Source: Paramecium pentaurelia
Lineage: Eukaryota > Ciliophora > Oligohymenophorea > Peniculida > Parameciidae
Reading direction: 5' to 3'
DNA length: 64,000 nucleotides
NCBI GenBank assembly: GCA_905183005.1
Contig: CAJJDO010000163.1
Location: 1 to 64,000 of the forward strand
Positions within the stretch are counted from its first letter, which is position 1. The number at the start of each line of letters is the position of its first letter. Shown here in pieces: positions 39,414-50,606 of this stretch. A model generated the notes under the pieces. That model did not search any database. It had not been told where the DNA came from and saw nothing but the letters and a program-made list of their open reading frames with translations. The translations under genes and the position numbers were made by a program.

Positions 39414-39787
39414 TTTTTTAAATTATTAATATTTTAGAAATTATCAGTATATGAATGTTTATAATATTAAATCGATTTCTTCAATATATAGAATCATTAT
39501 ATTATTCTTATTTTAAGAATATTATAATAATATAAATATTTATTATGACAATTAAGTAATTAAGAGACATAATATATATATATATATATATATTATTTTT
39601 AATATTCCATTATTATTAGTATATTAATTATAATATTACTTCTATTTATATTATTTGTAATTTATATTTAAAATATCTGATCAAAGATAGGTAATTCTTA
39701 ATTGAAAATTAATGATAAATTTATAACCATTAATGTGAACATTGCAATTTAATAAATTTTATATATGATTGTTTAAATATATATAAA
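39414..39787. promoter_or_regulatory. Divergent intergenic region between Rab and RING genes, with (TA)n tract
   Basis: The only sequence between two opposed start codons, so it must hold both promoters. It contains a TA dinucleotide tract near 39572-39592. No recognisable promoter element. Confidence 0.4.
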
Positions 39788-40773
39788 ATGTTAGAAAATA
39801 TTAAATAATTATTAATTCCTCAATCTAGAGAAAGATATGGAATTTACCCTAATGTTTTGAAAGAAGTGTTTAGCTAATTATCAAAGGGTGTTTAGATTTA
39901 CATTTATTTTACTATATCAAAATTGTTACTAACTATAATCTTTTTAGGAGAGGCTTTAAAATGTGAGTTATCAGAATCTCATTCAACAGCTACAACATTA
40001 ATATTACATTGCATTTTCTTATTATACCATGAGTTCAAGTACAAGATGGAATTAGAAAACATTGAAAAATTAAGTTAAATTCAATAAGTTTTAGAATAAG
40101 AAGGAATGAATTTAGAATAGATTCCAGATAGATAATCATTTAATAAACTGATGATGACAGTAAAGAAATCAATATTTTCTTAATGTCCTGATTTAAATGT
40201 AATTGGTTGTAATATTTAAATAGAGAGAATCTAAATATTTGAACTTTTTGGCTTAAGTAATAATAATTAGATTTTTTATCTTGATGTTGGATTCACCATT
40301 TAATTTTAATATGTTTTAATATTTTTAAGAGACATGTGATGCTAATCTATTAAATGTAATGTTCATTATGGTTTTATCAATGTTTCTAGAATTCATCTTT
40401 TTATATTGTTTATTAGTAGTTATAGTGATTGCATTACCGTAAAATATTAATTAATAATTATAGATTGTTATGTTGTTTATCAATCTATAGAAAAGGTAAA
40501 TAATTATATTCTATTCGAAAATTAAAGAAATACTTAGAATCAATTCCACCTCATAAATATACAGGATTAGATGATGCTTGGATGAAAGAAGACAAAACTT
40601 GTTGTATTTGCATGTAGGAATATGTTCATAATGAAAATATTCTTTAATTACCATGTAGTGGATAACATTAATTTCATGAAAGTTGTGTTAGGAATTGGTT
40701 TGATGTAAATGATTAATATTTATTTAAATAGGTATCGAATAGTTGTCCAATTTGCAGATAATAGTTAGGTTGA
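39788..40773 (+). CDS. Membrane protein with C-terminal RING-H2 finger (putative E3 ubiquitin ligase)
   Basis: ATG at 39788, TGA at 40771. Hydrophobic segments occur near the start (ISKLLLTIIFLGEAL, TTLILHCIFLLYHEF) and before the finger (NVMFIMVLSMFLEFIFLYCL). The finger itself is CCIC-MQEYVHNENILQLPC, then HQFHESC and CPIC, fitting C-x2-C...C-x-H/H-x2-H-x2-C...C-x2-C with an RNWF helix. A 25-nt intron near 40440 is clear. One more intron or shift of length 1 modulo 3 is needed at about 40290-40345; candidates end at aagag but none has an ideal consensus, so that junction is unresolved. TM-RING proteins usually act in ER or endosomal ubiquitination. Confidence 0.78.
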
Positions 40774-40879
40774 AAATTAAATTTGATATCTACATAATCT
40801 ATATAATTGACATTTATGTTAAATATAAATTTTGTGGGAAATTGAATAATTATTATAATTAACGAATTTTTCATAGTCC

Positions 40880-42748
40880 ATGGATCAATTTAAAAGAATC
40901 AAAAAAATAGGCAAAGGCAATTATGGAGATGTATTGTTAGTGCAAAGAAAATCAGATGATAAGGCACTCTTATTATTTATTATTTCAGTTATTTGCTATA
41001 AAGAGAGTAGATTTAAGTTTTAGAGAAAGCTATGTTGTTGATCCACTTAATGAAGTTAAATTGTTACGTAGTCTAGATCATCCTAACATTATTTCGCATT
41101 ATGATTCCTTTACTCATAATAATAAATTATGTATTGTAATGGAATATGCTGAAAATGGTATCAAATTCTTATAACATTCTTCTAGCCGATCTTAGTATGA
41201 TGACCAATTAAGCTAAACAAACATAAACATATATAGATGAAAATACAGTTTAGTATTTGATTTATGCAATATTATAGATTCTTGGCTGGTTTTCCTAGAT
41301 CTCCATTGCTATCTAATACCTTCATTAATTGAAGATAATACATAGAGATATCAAATTATAAAACATTTTCCTCTGTACCAATGGAATTGTAACATTTCTT
41401 ATTTAATTTAAAGGTCAAATTGGGAGATTTTGGAATATCTAGAACTTTAGACAATACCTTAGATCTAGCTTAAACATCAATTGGTATTATATTATTTTTA
41501 TATCAAAGGAACTCCATTCTATCTCTCTCCTGAAATCTGTTAAAATCAATAATATAATCATAAAATAGATATCTGGATGCTTGGATGCACTCTATATGAA
41601 TTATGTTCTCTCCAAAAACCATTTAAAGGAGAATCTATTAGTGAAATAGCTTTTAAGATTATTAATGAACCTCATCCTAAGATTCAAAGAAATTATTCAG
41701 ATTTCATTTCATAATTAATAGATGAAATGTTAGAAAAGAATCCAGAAAAAAGACCTGATATCTCGACTATTATCTAATATCCATAAATTTAATCAGAATT
41801 ATATAAGCTATAAGGACTTTATAAGACTTAATTTAATTACATATTACCTGTTTCACCTATGTAATCCAATAAATCTTCATAAAAGAAAATGCATAAAAAT
41901 TCTATCCATTTTCTTGTTGAATAATCTAAATAATTACAATAATAACAATAATTATAATAATAATCACCATAAGTTTGTAAGGAGAAAAGAAGAAAAGTCT
42001 CTTTGCAATAATTAATTTAAGATACTTCAAATTAGAATTCTCCAACATTTAAATAATTAGCTACTGCTGACAATGCTAATAAAAATAAGCCATTATCATT
42101 TAATTTACATACTCTTCCTGATGTCATCAATGAATCTATCTAATAAAATTCAGCTGTTATGGCTTAAAGATAATTAAGATATTAGAAATCAATCTCCATC
42201 AATACTCAAATTGATGATGCTACTAAAAGAGGCACAAATGAATATGAAAATGAAAATTAACCAACATTACTTAAGAATCCTAAGACCTTTTCATTTGCAG
42301 GCTAATTCTTAAATCCTAATGCTCCTACTTCTCCTTAGAGATCGATTTTATTAACAGATTTCCTTAAAAGAAAGATAGGAGAAGAGAAATTCCAATAAAT
42401 GAAGACTCTTTTAGAATCATCTAACAATCCTATAAAGATGTTAGATTAAGAGAAAGAATTGGTTAGTGAAATATTAGGAGAAGAAAATATGGAATGCATT
42501 AAAGTATTATATATTTCTTATTTTAGATATTTAAAGTTTTGATCAGTAGTTCAATTACTCCATAAGCTTAACATACAAGAACTAAAAGTAGTCAATCATT
42601 TTAACAATATAATCATAATGATTAGTCTTTAATTGATTTAATAAAGGAATCTGATTTAATACAAAATGCAGAACACTCTTAGAATTCAGTCTTTGAGATT
42701 TCATTTAAAAATTTATAAAATTGCCATGATGCTTTTAAACAATCGTGA
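40880..42748 (+). CDS. NIMA-related (NEK) protein kinase, second copy, with a GC-AG intron
   Basis: Six tiny introns (25, 28, 30, 25, 25, 23 nt) leave 570 residues. Kinase motifs in order: GKGNYGDV, FAIKRVD, MEYAENADL, QYLHQLKIIHRDIKLQN, LGDFGISRTL, GTPFYLSPE, DIWMLGCTL, ELCSLQKPF and EKRPDIS. The NEK-typical ILGWFSQISIAI helix appears if the 30-nt gtttag...atag segment is removed. The first intron, 40964-40988, starts GC and ends CAG; skipping exactly 25 nt restores SDDK-LFAIKRVD. The C-terminal ~300 residues are Gln/Asn/Ser-rich. The exon/intron solution is supported by exact divisibility by three and by conserved motifs across every join. Confidence 0.9.
40964..40988 (+). other. 25-nt GC-AG intron
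   Basis: Sequence begins gcactc and ends atttcag. It interrupts a kinase lysine box that reads correctly only when it is removed. Its length equals the modal intron size here. Every other intron I could define starts GT. Confidence 0.7.
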
Positions 42749-42910
42749 TTATCTTGATTATATAAATAATCAATTATCTTATTAATGCTAATAGAAATTA
42801 ATTATTATTGATTTTTTATAATTCCTATAAAATAATTGAATTGGATATGATGCAATCTAATAATTCTTTTGATGGAAATAAATAGAGAGATAGTATTGAA
42901 ATGTTAACAT

Positions 42911-42995
42911 CCGAAAATAGCTCAGTTGGTAGAGCGAGGGACTGTAGTGTTATCCAGTTATCCCCAGGTCGGTGGTTCAAATCCGCCTTTTCGGA
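42911..42995 (+). tRNA. trnY: tRNA-Tyr (GTA) with 12-nt intron
   Basis: Acceptor arms CCGAAAA/TTTTCGG pair fully. D arm GCTC-AGTTGGTA-GAGC carries the A box; T arm GGTGG-TTCAAAT-CCGCC carries the B box. Anticodon loop CTGTAG gives anticodon GTA. Twelve extra bases (tgttatccagtt, 42948-42959) sit one base 3' of the anticodon, the universal place for nuclear tRNA introns, and their removal gives the usual AGGGA/TCCCC-type stem. The discriminator base is A, followed by G and a T7 run that would end RNA polymerase III transcription. CCA is not encoded, as expected for a eukaryote. Confidence 0.97.
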
Positions 42996-43003
42996 GTTTT
43001 TTT
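42996..43003 (+). terminator. RNA polymerase III T-run terminator of tRNA-Tyr
   Basis: A T7 run one base after the tRNA end; at least four T in a row suffice for pol III termination. Confidence 0.8.
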
Positions 43004-43072
43004 CTTAATTTTTTTAATTAAAAGTAAAGATTATTTAAAAATAATTAAGGCAATAAATAATTAAATATTTTA

Positions 43073-43406
43073 ATGAATTCATCTAGATATGGTGTTGGAA
43101 ATAGATCAAATGCTTCTTAAAGCCAAAACTAATAGAAGCCTGCTAAAGGATTATGGGGAAAGTTAATTAGATTTTTCTAAACAGGATGGTTGAATCCAAG
43201 ATATTTATATAAATAGTCAAGAAGATTTTTATGGGTTGGAACAACAGGTATAAAATTGTGATAAAGAAAATAAGGATTAATATTTTTAATTGCTCCATTT
43301 GCATTTTCACACTTTTTAGAAGTTAGCGAGGAATTATCATAGATTTCAAGAATGGGTGCTTAAGAAAGTAAGAAAATTAACAAATAAATTAGTGAGCAAA
43401 ATTTGA
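43073..43406 (+). CDS. TOM22: Tom22-like mitochondrial outer-membrane import receptor
   Basis: Exons 43073-43247, 43275-43367 and 43393-43406 (introns 27 and 25 nt) give 93 residues. The segment YKQSRRFLWVGTTGLIFLI and then APFAFSHFLEVSEEL aligns by eye with human TOM22 (RFSRAALWIGTTSFMILVLP then VVFETEKLQ): the SRxxLWxGTT box, the single membrane helix with its central Pro, and a short tail facing the intermembrane space. The N-terminal 55 residues are basic, whereas yeast and human have an acidic cytosolic domain; plant Tom9 is also short and lacks it. Expected to anchor in the outer membrane and organise the TOM core. The last exon is only 14 nt long. Confidence 0.75.
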
Positions 43407-43527
43407 TGAATGATTATTATTATATATGTTCAGGGAATATTGTAAATCAATTCGGAAAAAGAGCTTATTTTTTAAATTAGAATAATGTTGAATAATAAAA
43501 TGTGTTTTTGTTTTTGCCCATGCTTAT

Positions 43528-44169
43528 TCAAGACTTGGAATGAAATTAAGAGTCTGAAGGTGATCTTCTTTTGTTGTGATTTCCCTTTTTTTACTCATCG
43601 CCTCTCTTAGGACTGTTGCTATATCTACGTCTATTACGGTGATCTCTATTTCTTCTTCTGGAACGTGAAGACGATTAAGAAGAACGTGATCTTGAATCAG
43701 ATCTTCTTCTATGATGTCTATAATAGAATGTTTTAACAACCTAGATTTAGAATTAGAGTATCTTCTGCTTCTATGAGGTGATCTGCCGCCTTTAGGACAA
43801 TTTCTAGCCCTATCAATATTGAATTAACTCAATACCAGTGTCCTCCTTTTCCACATTTGAAACATTAATCACTTTCATTTGGTCCAGTTTTTCTCCCTTT
43901 ACGATTGTCAACAACATCCACTTTTAATTTTTAGCCATTGTGTGTTGCACCATTCATCTCTGTAAGAGCCTCTTTTGCTTCATCTTCATTGCTAAAAGTC
44001 TAAGTGAATTTAAATTGAAAAGAGTTACTATAAAAGAGTAAGACCCTTTATATGCCACTTCTTTGACAGACTCATACTTTCTAAAAATTTCCCTAACATC
44101 TCTTTCATCAGTCACTTTGCTACGACTGTATCCAGCTACGAAAAGCTAATTAGTCACAATCTCACCCAT
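43528..44169 (-). CDS. SR splicing factor: RRM, CCHC zinc knuckle and RS domain (SRSF7/RSZ-like)
   Basis: Introns of 29, 26 and 23 nt give 187 residues. RRM at about 6-85 with RNP2 LFVAGYS and RNP1-like YKGSYSFITF. A zinc knuckle follows, CFKCGKGGHWARNC, split by an intron between His-Trp and Ala. The tail is a classic RS domain (RSPHRSRRYSNSKSR, RSDSRSRSSQSSSRSRRR). This architecture is that of SRSF7/9G8 and plant RSZ proteins, nuclear factors that bind exonic enhancers and promote spliceosome assembly; of interest in a genome with ~25-nt introns. Shares a 55-bp divergent region with the KATNIP-like gene. Confidence 0.93.
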
Positions 44170-44224
44170 TAATTAAAATTTGGTAATATAAAAATCCCAA
44201 TACTTAGTTAATAAATAATAAAAT
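44170..44224. promoter_or_regulatory. 55-bp bidirectional intergenic region
   Basis: The whole space between the start codons of the SR factor (-) and KATNIP-like gene (+). Both promoters and both 5' UTRs must fit here or extend into coding sequence. No motif recognised. Confidence 0.5.
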
Positions 44225-47200
44225 ATGAGTGTTTAAAGACTGCCTCTCGAAAAATAGGCTACTCCACGTCATCATAGTTCTAAACCAATTTAATAAGTCT
44301 CAAGTACTGCTAGAACAATTACAAAGCCTCCTATTGTTCAGTAAGAAATGAATCCAGACAATACAATACTATCATTCATGAAATCATTAGATGGTAAATA
44401 AGCAGCCATACTCAATCGATCAATTAGAGATGGAGAAAAACTTCATGTAAGAACTATTAGATATTTCAATTAGAAACCTTTAATTAAACCAAGAACTTAC
44501 ATTGCTTAATAAAAAACAATTCCAACATCTAACGTAGAGAGATAAATTTTAAATAATCTAGAAACAAGGTATTCTTTTTACATACTAACAAGAACTTAAT
44601 AGAATACAAAAACTCCCACAATATGAATAAGAATTAGTACTACAAATTCTAGCATCTATTGAAAATGGTTAACCTAAACATGAAGAACTCATCTCTTTCT
44701 TTAAAAGTAAAAGAATACATATTAAAATCCATTCAAATTATGGCAACAAAACTTAGGTTGGTTTAACTAGTATTGAATTGTTGAATAATAACAAGAAATA
44801 TGTCAAAATCAATTGCATATATTCTGATGATGATTCCCATAATACTATTAATAATCTGATAAATGGTCATAATTTAACAATTTATCCTGAATAAATGTGG
44901 ATTACCAATTTTAAATAATTCCCAATTACTATAACAGTATGTTATTTACTTTAGGAAGAATCTGAATTTCTCACATCTGTTAAAATATGGAATTTTAATA
45001 AAAATAGAAAAGAATTAGATAAATGTGTTTGTGAATTAGAAATCCTATAGAATGATTAAATATTATGGTCAGGTTAAATTGCTAGAGGAGTAGCTAATAC
45101 ATTTTCAGAATATGCTTAAATTATTGAATTAGAACCATAACCTTAATAAATTATTAATACAATAAAAGATAATGAAACTCGAATTAAGAATTAAAATGAT
45201 ACTACTTAACCATTTAATTAATCATTACAATCTATTAATTCAAAAAAATCTGATGAAAATAAAGAGTAATACTAATTATATTTATATTTAGAATTAATTT
45301 ATCCAAGGCATCTAGTCAATAAAAACATGCAAAACCTAAATTAATATTTGATCCTTTTGATGATGATAAGAAATTTAAAAAAATTGAATAAAAATAAGAA
45401 CCTTCTTCAGTTAAAACTAAATAAACAATGCATTAATAGAGATTCTTCAAAAAATCTATTAATTTATTTTCTTAAAAATAATTAACTGAAGAAGATTCAA
45501 CTAGTCCATAACCTAATTTTAAAAGAGGAGTTGCTCACATTGCTGCAGGAACTATATCAACTCGTACTAAAAATATATCAATACCTGAATGTCCTTTTGG
45601 ATCAAAATTAATAATTAAATTTTTAAAAAATTGGGGAGATCTTTATTCAATTGGATTAACAGGAATTGAAATCTTTGATTATAAAGGCAAAAAAGTTAAA
45701 ATAAATTCAGTATCTGGATTTTTTAGAAATGCTGCTGTTTTATTTGATGATAATTATTTAACATAAGATGATAAAAATATGTGTATTGAAAGAATAGATA
45801 AAAATATGGAAATTACAATAAAGTTTAATGATACTAAATTATCAATGATTAGAATTTGGAATTATAATAAAGGTAGAACATATAGAGCTAAATGTGTTCG
45901 TAATATTGAAATAGTATTGGATACAGATTCAATATTTAGTGGAGAAATTAAATAAGCTAATGGTACATGTGGTATAGATAATGCTGAATATATAATGTTT
46001 ACTAATAATCCATAGATTATGGAAAAAATCTAAGAATAGGATTGGCTTAATAAATTACATGAAAGTTAAATATAATAGTAGAAACATATTCTAGAAAATA
46101 CTGTTAAATTAAGTAGACCAGATACAGCAACATTTAATAAACCAAAAGGTGAAATAACAGCATAAAAATTTGCAAATAATAATCTTAATTCTTAATTTAA
46201 TAAAGATTATTAACATTAAAAATCAGATTCAATTCCATAAATAATAAGATAGGAATCTGAATCTAAATTACAATAACATCCAAAAAGATTATTCTCATCT
46301 CAAAATTAAATTAATGTTAAGACTTTACCAACAGTTAATGTAAAAGTATTAACATTGTATTTAATAAGAAATTGGGGTGATAAATTTATTGGACTTGATA
46401 AAATTGATATTCATGATAAATTTGGATAATCAATGAAAATAAAGAAATATAAAGTTATTACATCTTAATCTGAGACTGTTGTAAATAGTGATGAAAGATG
46501 GTAATTAAATAATGGAAAAATAAAGATCTAATTTGTTTTTATTTAACCAACTTAAATTAGTAGAGTTGCAATTTGGAATTATAATAAAGAAGATGAATTA
46601 GAAAAAGGAGTATAAATGATTAACATAAAAGGAGATAATCAAATTCTAAATTCTAAGTAAGGCATCTATTTGAGAAAAGGACATGGATTAAGTGATGTTA
46701 ATGAACCTCAATTAATTGAATTACCATATTAGAGAAGAATAGAAATAGTAAAGGTAAATTACTAATTCGAAAGAAATATATATTAAGATTATGAAACTAC
46801 ATAATTACCTTAAGGCACAAAGATAGTTATTAAATTATTATCTACTTGGGGTGATTTACATTATATTGGATTAAATGGTATTGAAATATTTGATCCAAAT
46901 GGAGAATAGCTTTATCCAAAATTATTTGCAAAACCATTTTCAGTTAAAGAATTACCTTAAATGGAAATGGATGTCAGAACACCAGATAAATTATTTAATA
47001 ATATTAATATAACTTTAGATGCTAAATAAATGTGGTTATCTCCTTTCGTTAATTCATATACAGATAGATTAAAAACAAATATAAATTCGAGTGTTTTTGA
47101 TCAAATTAGTTATTAAGTCAATAAATTAATATTACTATTTGATACTCCATAATAAATATCTGCCATATCCTTTTATAATTATAGTAAAACACCTGTTAGA

Positions 47201-47455
47201 GGAGTAAAGGAATGTGAAATCTCAATTGATGATAATATTATATATCAAGTAAGTTAATTTACTTAATATTATAAGGGTTATTTAAATTTATCAACCTTGA
47301 CTTAAAATGTAAGAGGAATAATGGGTAATAATAAAACTACTGTGTTGTTTACAAGAGATGAAAGATTAATTGATTAAATTGGAACTGTAGAAATAAGAGA
47401 AAGTATCATTGGATCTGAGACTCTTTTAATCAATGAAAATTAAGTAATCTTTTGA
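44225..47455 (+). CDS. KATNIP: KATNIP-like (KIAA0556/DUF4457) ciliary protein with four domain copies
   Basis: Introns of 34 and 50 nt, plus in-frame ones of about 18 (44938-44955, optional) and 27 nt, leave about 1,035 residues. Four copies of one module are visible: IHSNYGNKTQVGLTSIELL (~45% degraded), IIKFLKNWGDLYSIGLTGIE, LTLYLIRNWGDKFIGLDKID and IKLLSTWGDLHYIGLNGIEI. Each begins with a WGD...IGL(N/T)GIE(I)F(D) core and ends with RIWNYNK-type text (SMIRIWNYNKGR, SRVAIWNYNKED, SAISFYNYSKTP). This is the DUF4457 arrangement of KATNIP, a katanin- and microtubule-binding protein at basal bodies and axonemes linked in humans to Joubert syndrome. The 50-nt intron join at 45266-45315 is the least certain. 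Confidence 0.88.
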
Positions 47456-47614
47456 AATAACATAATTAGAAATTGAAATATAATAGTATCAAAAATAAAG
47501 AGGTCAGACTATAATAATAGGGATTGTATAAAGAATTAGATAGACCAACTACAACATAAGTTTACTGATTTTTATACTTTCATAATTTTGTTACAAAATA
47601 TATATAGAGTATCA
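47456..47614. other. 159-bp convergent intergenic region
   Basis: Lies between the stop codons of the KATNIP-like gene (+) and the kinase (-). Nothing recognised. Confidence 0.5.
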
Positions 47615-49089
47615 TCAATATTAACATTATTCTGTTTGTAATCTCTTATTGATAGGAGGTAATAGAAGATTTCCTGATCTTATGTTTTAAGGTTTATTAC
47701 TATTTTGAATATTATAATAAAGATTAGGAGATACAAACGGTAATCTATTATTACTAATCGATTTTATCGAAGGTCTAGAAGTTTTCACTGATTAAATAGA
47801 TTAAGATTTTGGCTTCTTATAATTAATAAATAAGGGACATCCTTCATTATCATATTCTACTTCTAAAATTTTAGTCTTGAGAATATCTGAACAATTAGGT
47901 CTTTTATTTGGATCTATAGATAACATCTTCATCAATAAATGTGTCAATTATTTACTATTATACAACTCTTCATTAATTTTAATCCAATCAAAATGACATT
48001 CCTTATTCAACTATTTCAAAGCAATTTAATTTTGGGCATTAAATAATGGTTTATTTGTGATTCTAATATATTTAAATTTATTACAATCTATAGAGAATAC
48101 AACCAAGACTAAAGATATCACATTTTTCATTATAAGTCATCTTATTATCTTCTTCACATAGAAATATTTCAGGTGCCATAAATCCAATAGATCCACAATA
48201 TTTACCAATATCCATATCATTTTTTATTTCTGAACTCACTCCAAAATCACTTACTACTATATTTGGATCTTGTTATGCTATAAGTGAAAATTATTTTAAT
48301 GACATTGGTTTCTTCAATAATATATTGCAAGGTTTTAAATCTCTATGCATAAATCCTCGATCATGTAAATATTTAATTGCATCAACAATTTATCTAAAAA
48401 TAACTTTAACACTTAAAAATGGTAAAGGTTCTTCTAATTTTTTTAATCCTTATTCTAATGTTCCTCCTCTTGCCAAACTCATCACAATATATGATTAAGC
48501 TCTATTTTCAAAATGATCATAAAACTTTAAGATACTTGGATGATCTAATGATTTCATCACCTTTATCTCATTTTCTATTGTTAACTAAATTAGAATTTAA
48601 TGAATACTCTCCAAGAATTAGGATTCTTTTTTATTAACATTTTCTTAAGAAATGCCTTAATTGCCACTTTAGATCCATCTGATTTCTTCTTAGCAATATA
48701 TACAGATGCAAAACTACCATTACCTACTAATTTTTCCAATTCATAATAAGTTTGATAATCTAATTAAGGTATTTTAGATTTTAATTTTTTTTCCCAAGGT
48801 TCAGCTTTATCAAGAAAAATATATTCTTTAAAATTGCATTCATCTTTCTCTAATCTTAATATTATAGAAGCTTGTTCATGTTTAATTTAAAATCTAAGAG
48901 TACTATTTAATATGGTATATTTTAGGGATTTTTATGACTTAGTATATAGTTTGATAATACCTTTTTATATAATTGGTTTTCATAACAAAGTAATTCAATT
49001 TGATTGTTGTTTTTGTTTAAAAATTTGGAATGTAATTAAAAATAGTTTAATGATGTTGTTGGGATTTGTAAAAATATTTTATTTGACAT
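47615..49089 (-). CDS. Serine/threonine protein kinase (CAMK/AGC-like) with N-terminal PH-like lead
   Basis: Introns of 23, 23 and 22 nt; 468 residues. Residues 1-110 include STLRFQIKHEQASIILRLEK and CNFKEYIFLDKAEPWEKKLK, the look of a PH-type fold seen before many ciliate kinases. Kinase motifs: GNGSFASVY, VAIKAF, IENEIKVMKSLDHPSIL, HRDLKPCNILL, VVSDFGVS, GSIGFMAPE and DIFSLGCIL. The activation loop has CGSIGFMAPE instead of the common CGTPxYMAPE. The C-terminal 90 residues are Ser/Asn-rich. The start codon is only 41 bp after the stop of the channel gene on the same strand, so the promoter lies in an A+T tract (tatatata near 49110-49128) or inside the channel's 3' end. Confidence 0.88.
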
Positions 49090-49130
49090 AGAAATAATAA
49101 TAATTATTATTATTAATATATATATATAGA

Positions 49131-50606
49131 TCATAATTAAGGACATGATATATAGGGTTTAGCTTCTACTCCTAATTTATTCATTATATCTTAATTTTAT
49201 TATAATAATCCTTTTTATTTTTCAATAACTTCACTAAAATCTGATTTTAAGAGACTAAATTAATTAGTAATTTCTTCATTCATATTACCTACATCTTATT
49301 TATTTCTATATTATCTTCTTGAAATTTTAAAATCATTCAAATTCTTCCTTAATTTAATCAATAATATTTTAAGTTAGACTTTACTTAAATTTCCCTTTCT
49401 TAAATATAAGAATATAATTGTACTTTAATGCAACAAATATTTTAAGTGAATAGAGCACTACTTAAGATGCTGATTATGTTAAATTCTATCTTAATTGTAT
49501 TCTCTCTAATACAGTAATTGCATGTGATTCTAAAGTTGAAATCACCAAAGAATTAATAAGAGTTACAACCATAACAGATATTACAAATATTCCTAAAATA
49601 CAAACAACAAAGATAACAAATCTTCCTAAATCTGTTCTTGTATAGAAATCTCCATATCCTACTGTTGTTATAGTAATAATTATATTCCATAAAGCATTTG
49701 CATATCTACCTAAATTATTATTAGCTGGATCATTCCTAGCCAATGGATTTTCACATATTCTTACTCCATAACCAAAGATACAAATCAAAGACACAAGAGC
49801 TATGAATTATGAAGTATATGGAGAAGTTCTCATTAATGATTTAGCCACAAACATATAATTACCTTCACATGCATATAGATTGCATACTCTTTGAGTTCTG
49901 TTACTGTACCAAAATGTCTATGCCAAAATAGTTCTGAATATAAACACTGTTCTAGTTATCATAATCAATGCAAGAATTTCATTGACATGATAATAAGCCA
50001 TTGCATCTTGAAAACTATTGTAAAAGTATACTCTCATCCCAATAGTAAAAGGATAAGGAATTATACAATAAATAATCAATTCTATAAGCATTGGATACCA
50101 TTATTCAGTTTACCATATTTTATCATTTTAACTAATTTATTTTCTTGATTTTAGCCAATTCATATGTTATTAATAACGTAAGACTGTTAAAACTAATAAT
50201 GTCAATGTAGAGATAAATATGATCCATAATAACCAACTAGAAATCTAATTACTATATTATACTATTTACATCTTCATCCTCTTCTTCAAATTCTAAATCA
50301 TATTACATTACACTCAAACCCAAACCCATTAAATTGAAAACAAAACAAATCTATTCAGTCATCAAAAACTTTCTAAATTATAACTTTGTTATTTTTCCTA
50401 TATTTTATTTATTTCACTTACCATCTTCTAATCCTCCTAATTATTGAGTACATACAACAAATATTTATCCTAGAGTTGCTGCTTTTAGAAAATCAGGTTT
50501 TTTAACCAATTATTCATTTTCCAATTATCTTCTACTGCTTCTTTCCTATCTTATTTTATATACTTACACTCACTTTCCCACTTTAAGAGGGCCTCCTTCC
50601 TTTCAT
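49131..50606 (-). CDS. SK-type (small-conductance, calmodulin-gated) potassium channel
   Basis: Introns of 22, 24, 25 and 37 nt; 455 residues. Six hydrophobic helices are visible: FVFNLMGLGLSVM, WLLWIIFISTLTLLVLTVL, MLIELIIYCIIPYPF, ILALIMITRTVFIFRTIL, FIALVSLICIFGYGVRICE and FVIFVVCILGIFVISVMVV. The pore loop is ALWNIIITITTVGYGDF, with the K+ selectivity filter TVGYGD at about 49648-49668. S4 has few basic residues, as in SK rather than Kv channels. After S6 comes a calmodulin-binding-like stretch (ERIQLRQNLTQSAS through KYNYILIFKKGKFKK) and a C-terminal coiled coil. Expected role: Ca2+-dependent hyperpolarisation at the plasma or ciliary membrane, tied to swimming behaviour. Confidence 0.9.

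Noticed and set aside
39550..39600. Telomere or CRISPR-like repeat at the (TA)n tract and the G9 run at 4411
   Set aside because: No repeat-spacer structure, and neither matches ciliate telomere repeats (G4T2 or G3T3 types).
41282..41340. Two further odd introns (14 nt and 22 nt, non-GT) in the second NEK gene
   Set aside because: Reading straight through gives ILGWFSQISIAIQYLHQLK followed by IIHRD, a perfect NEK helix, so no introns are needed.
49891..50148. Plus-strand 85-residue frame
   Set aside because: Antisense to membrane helices of the SK channel gene.
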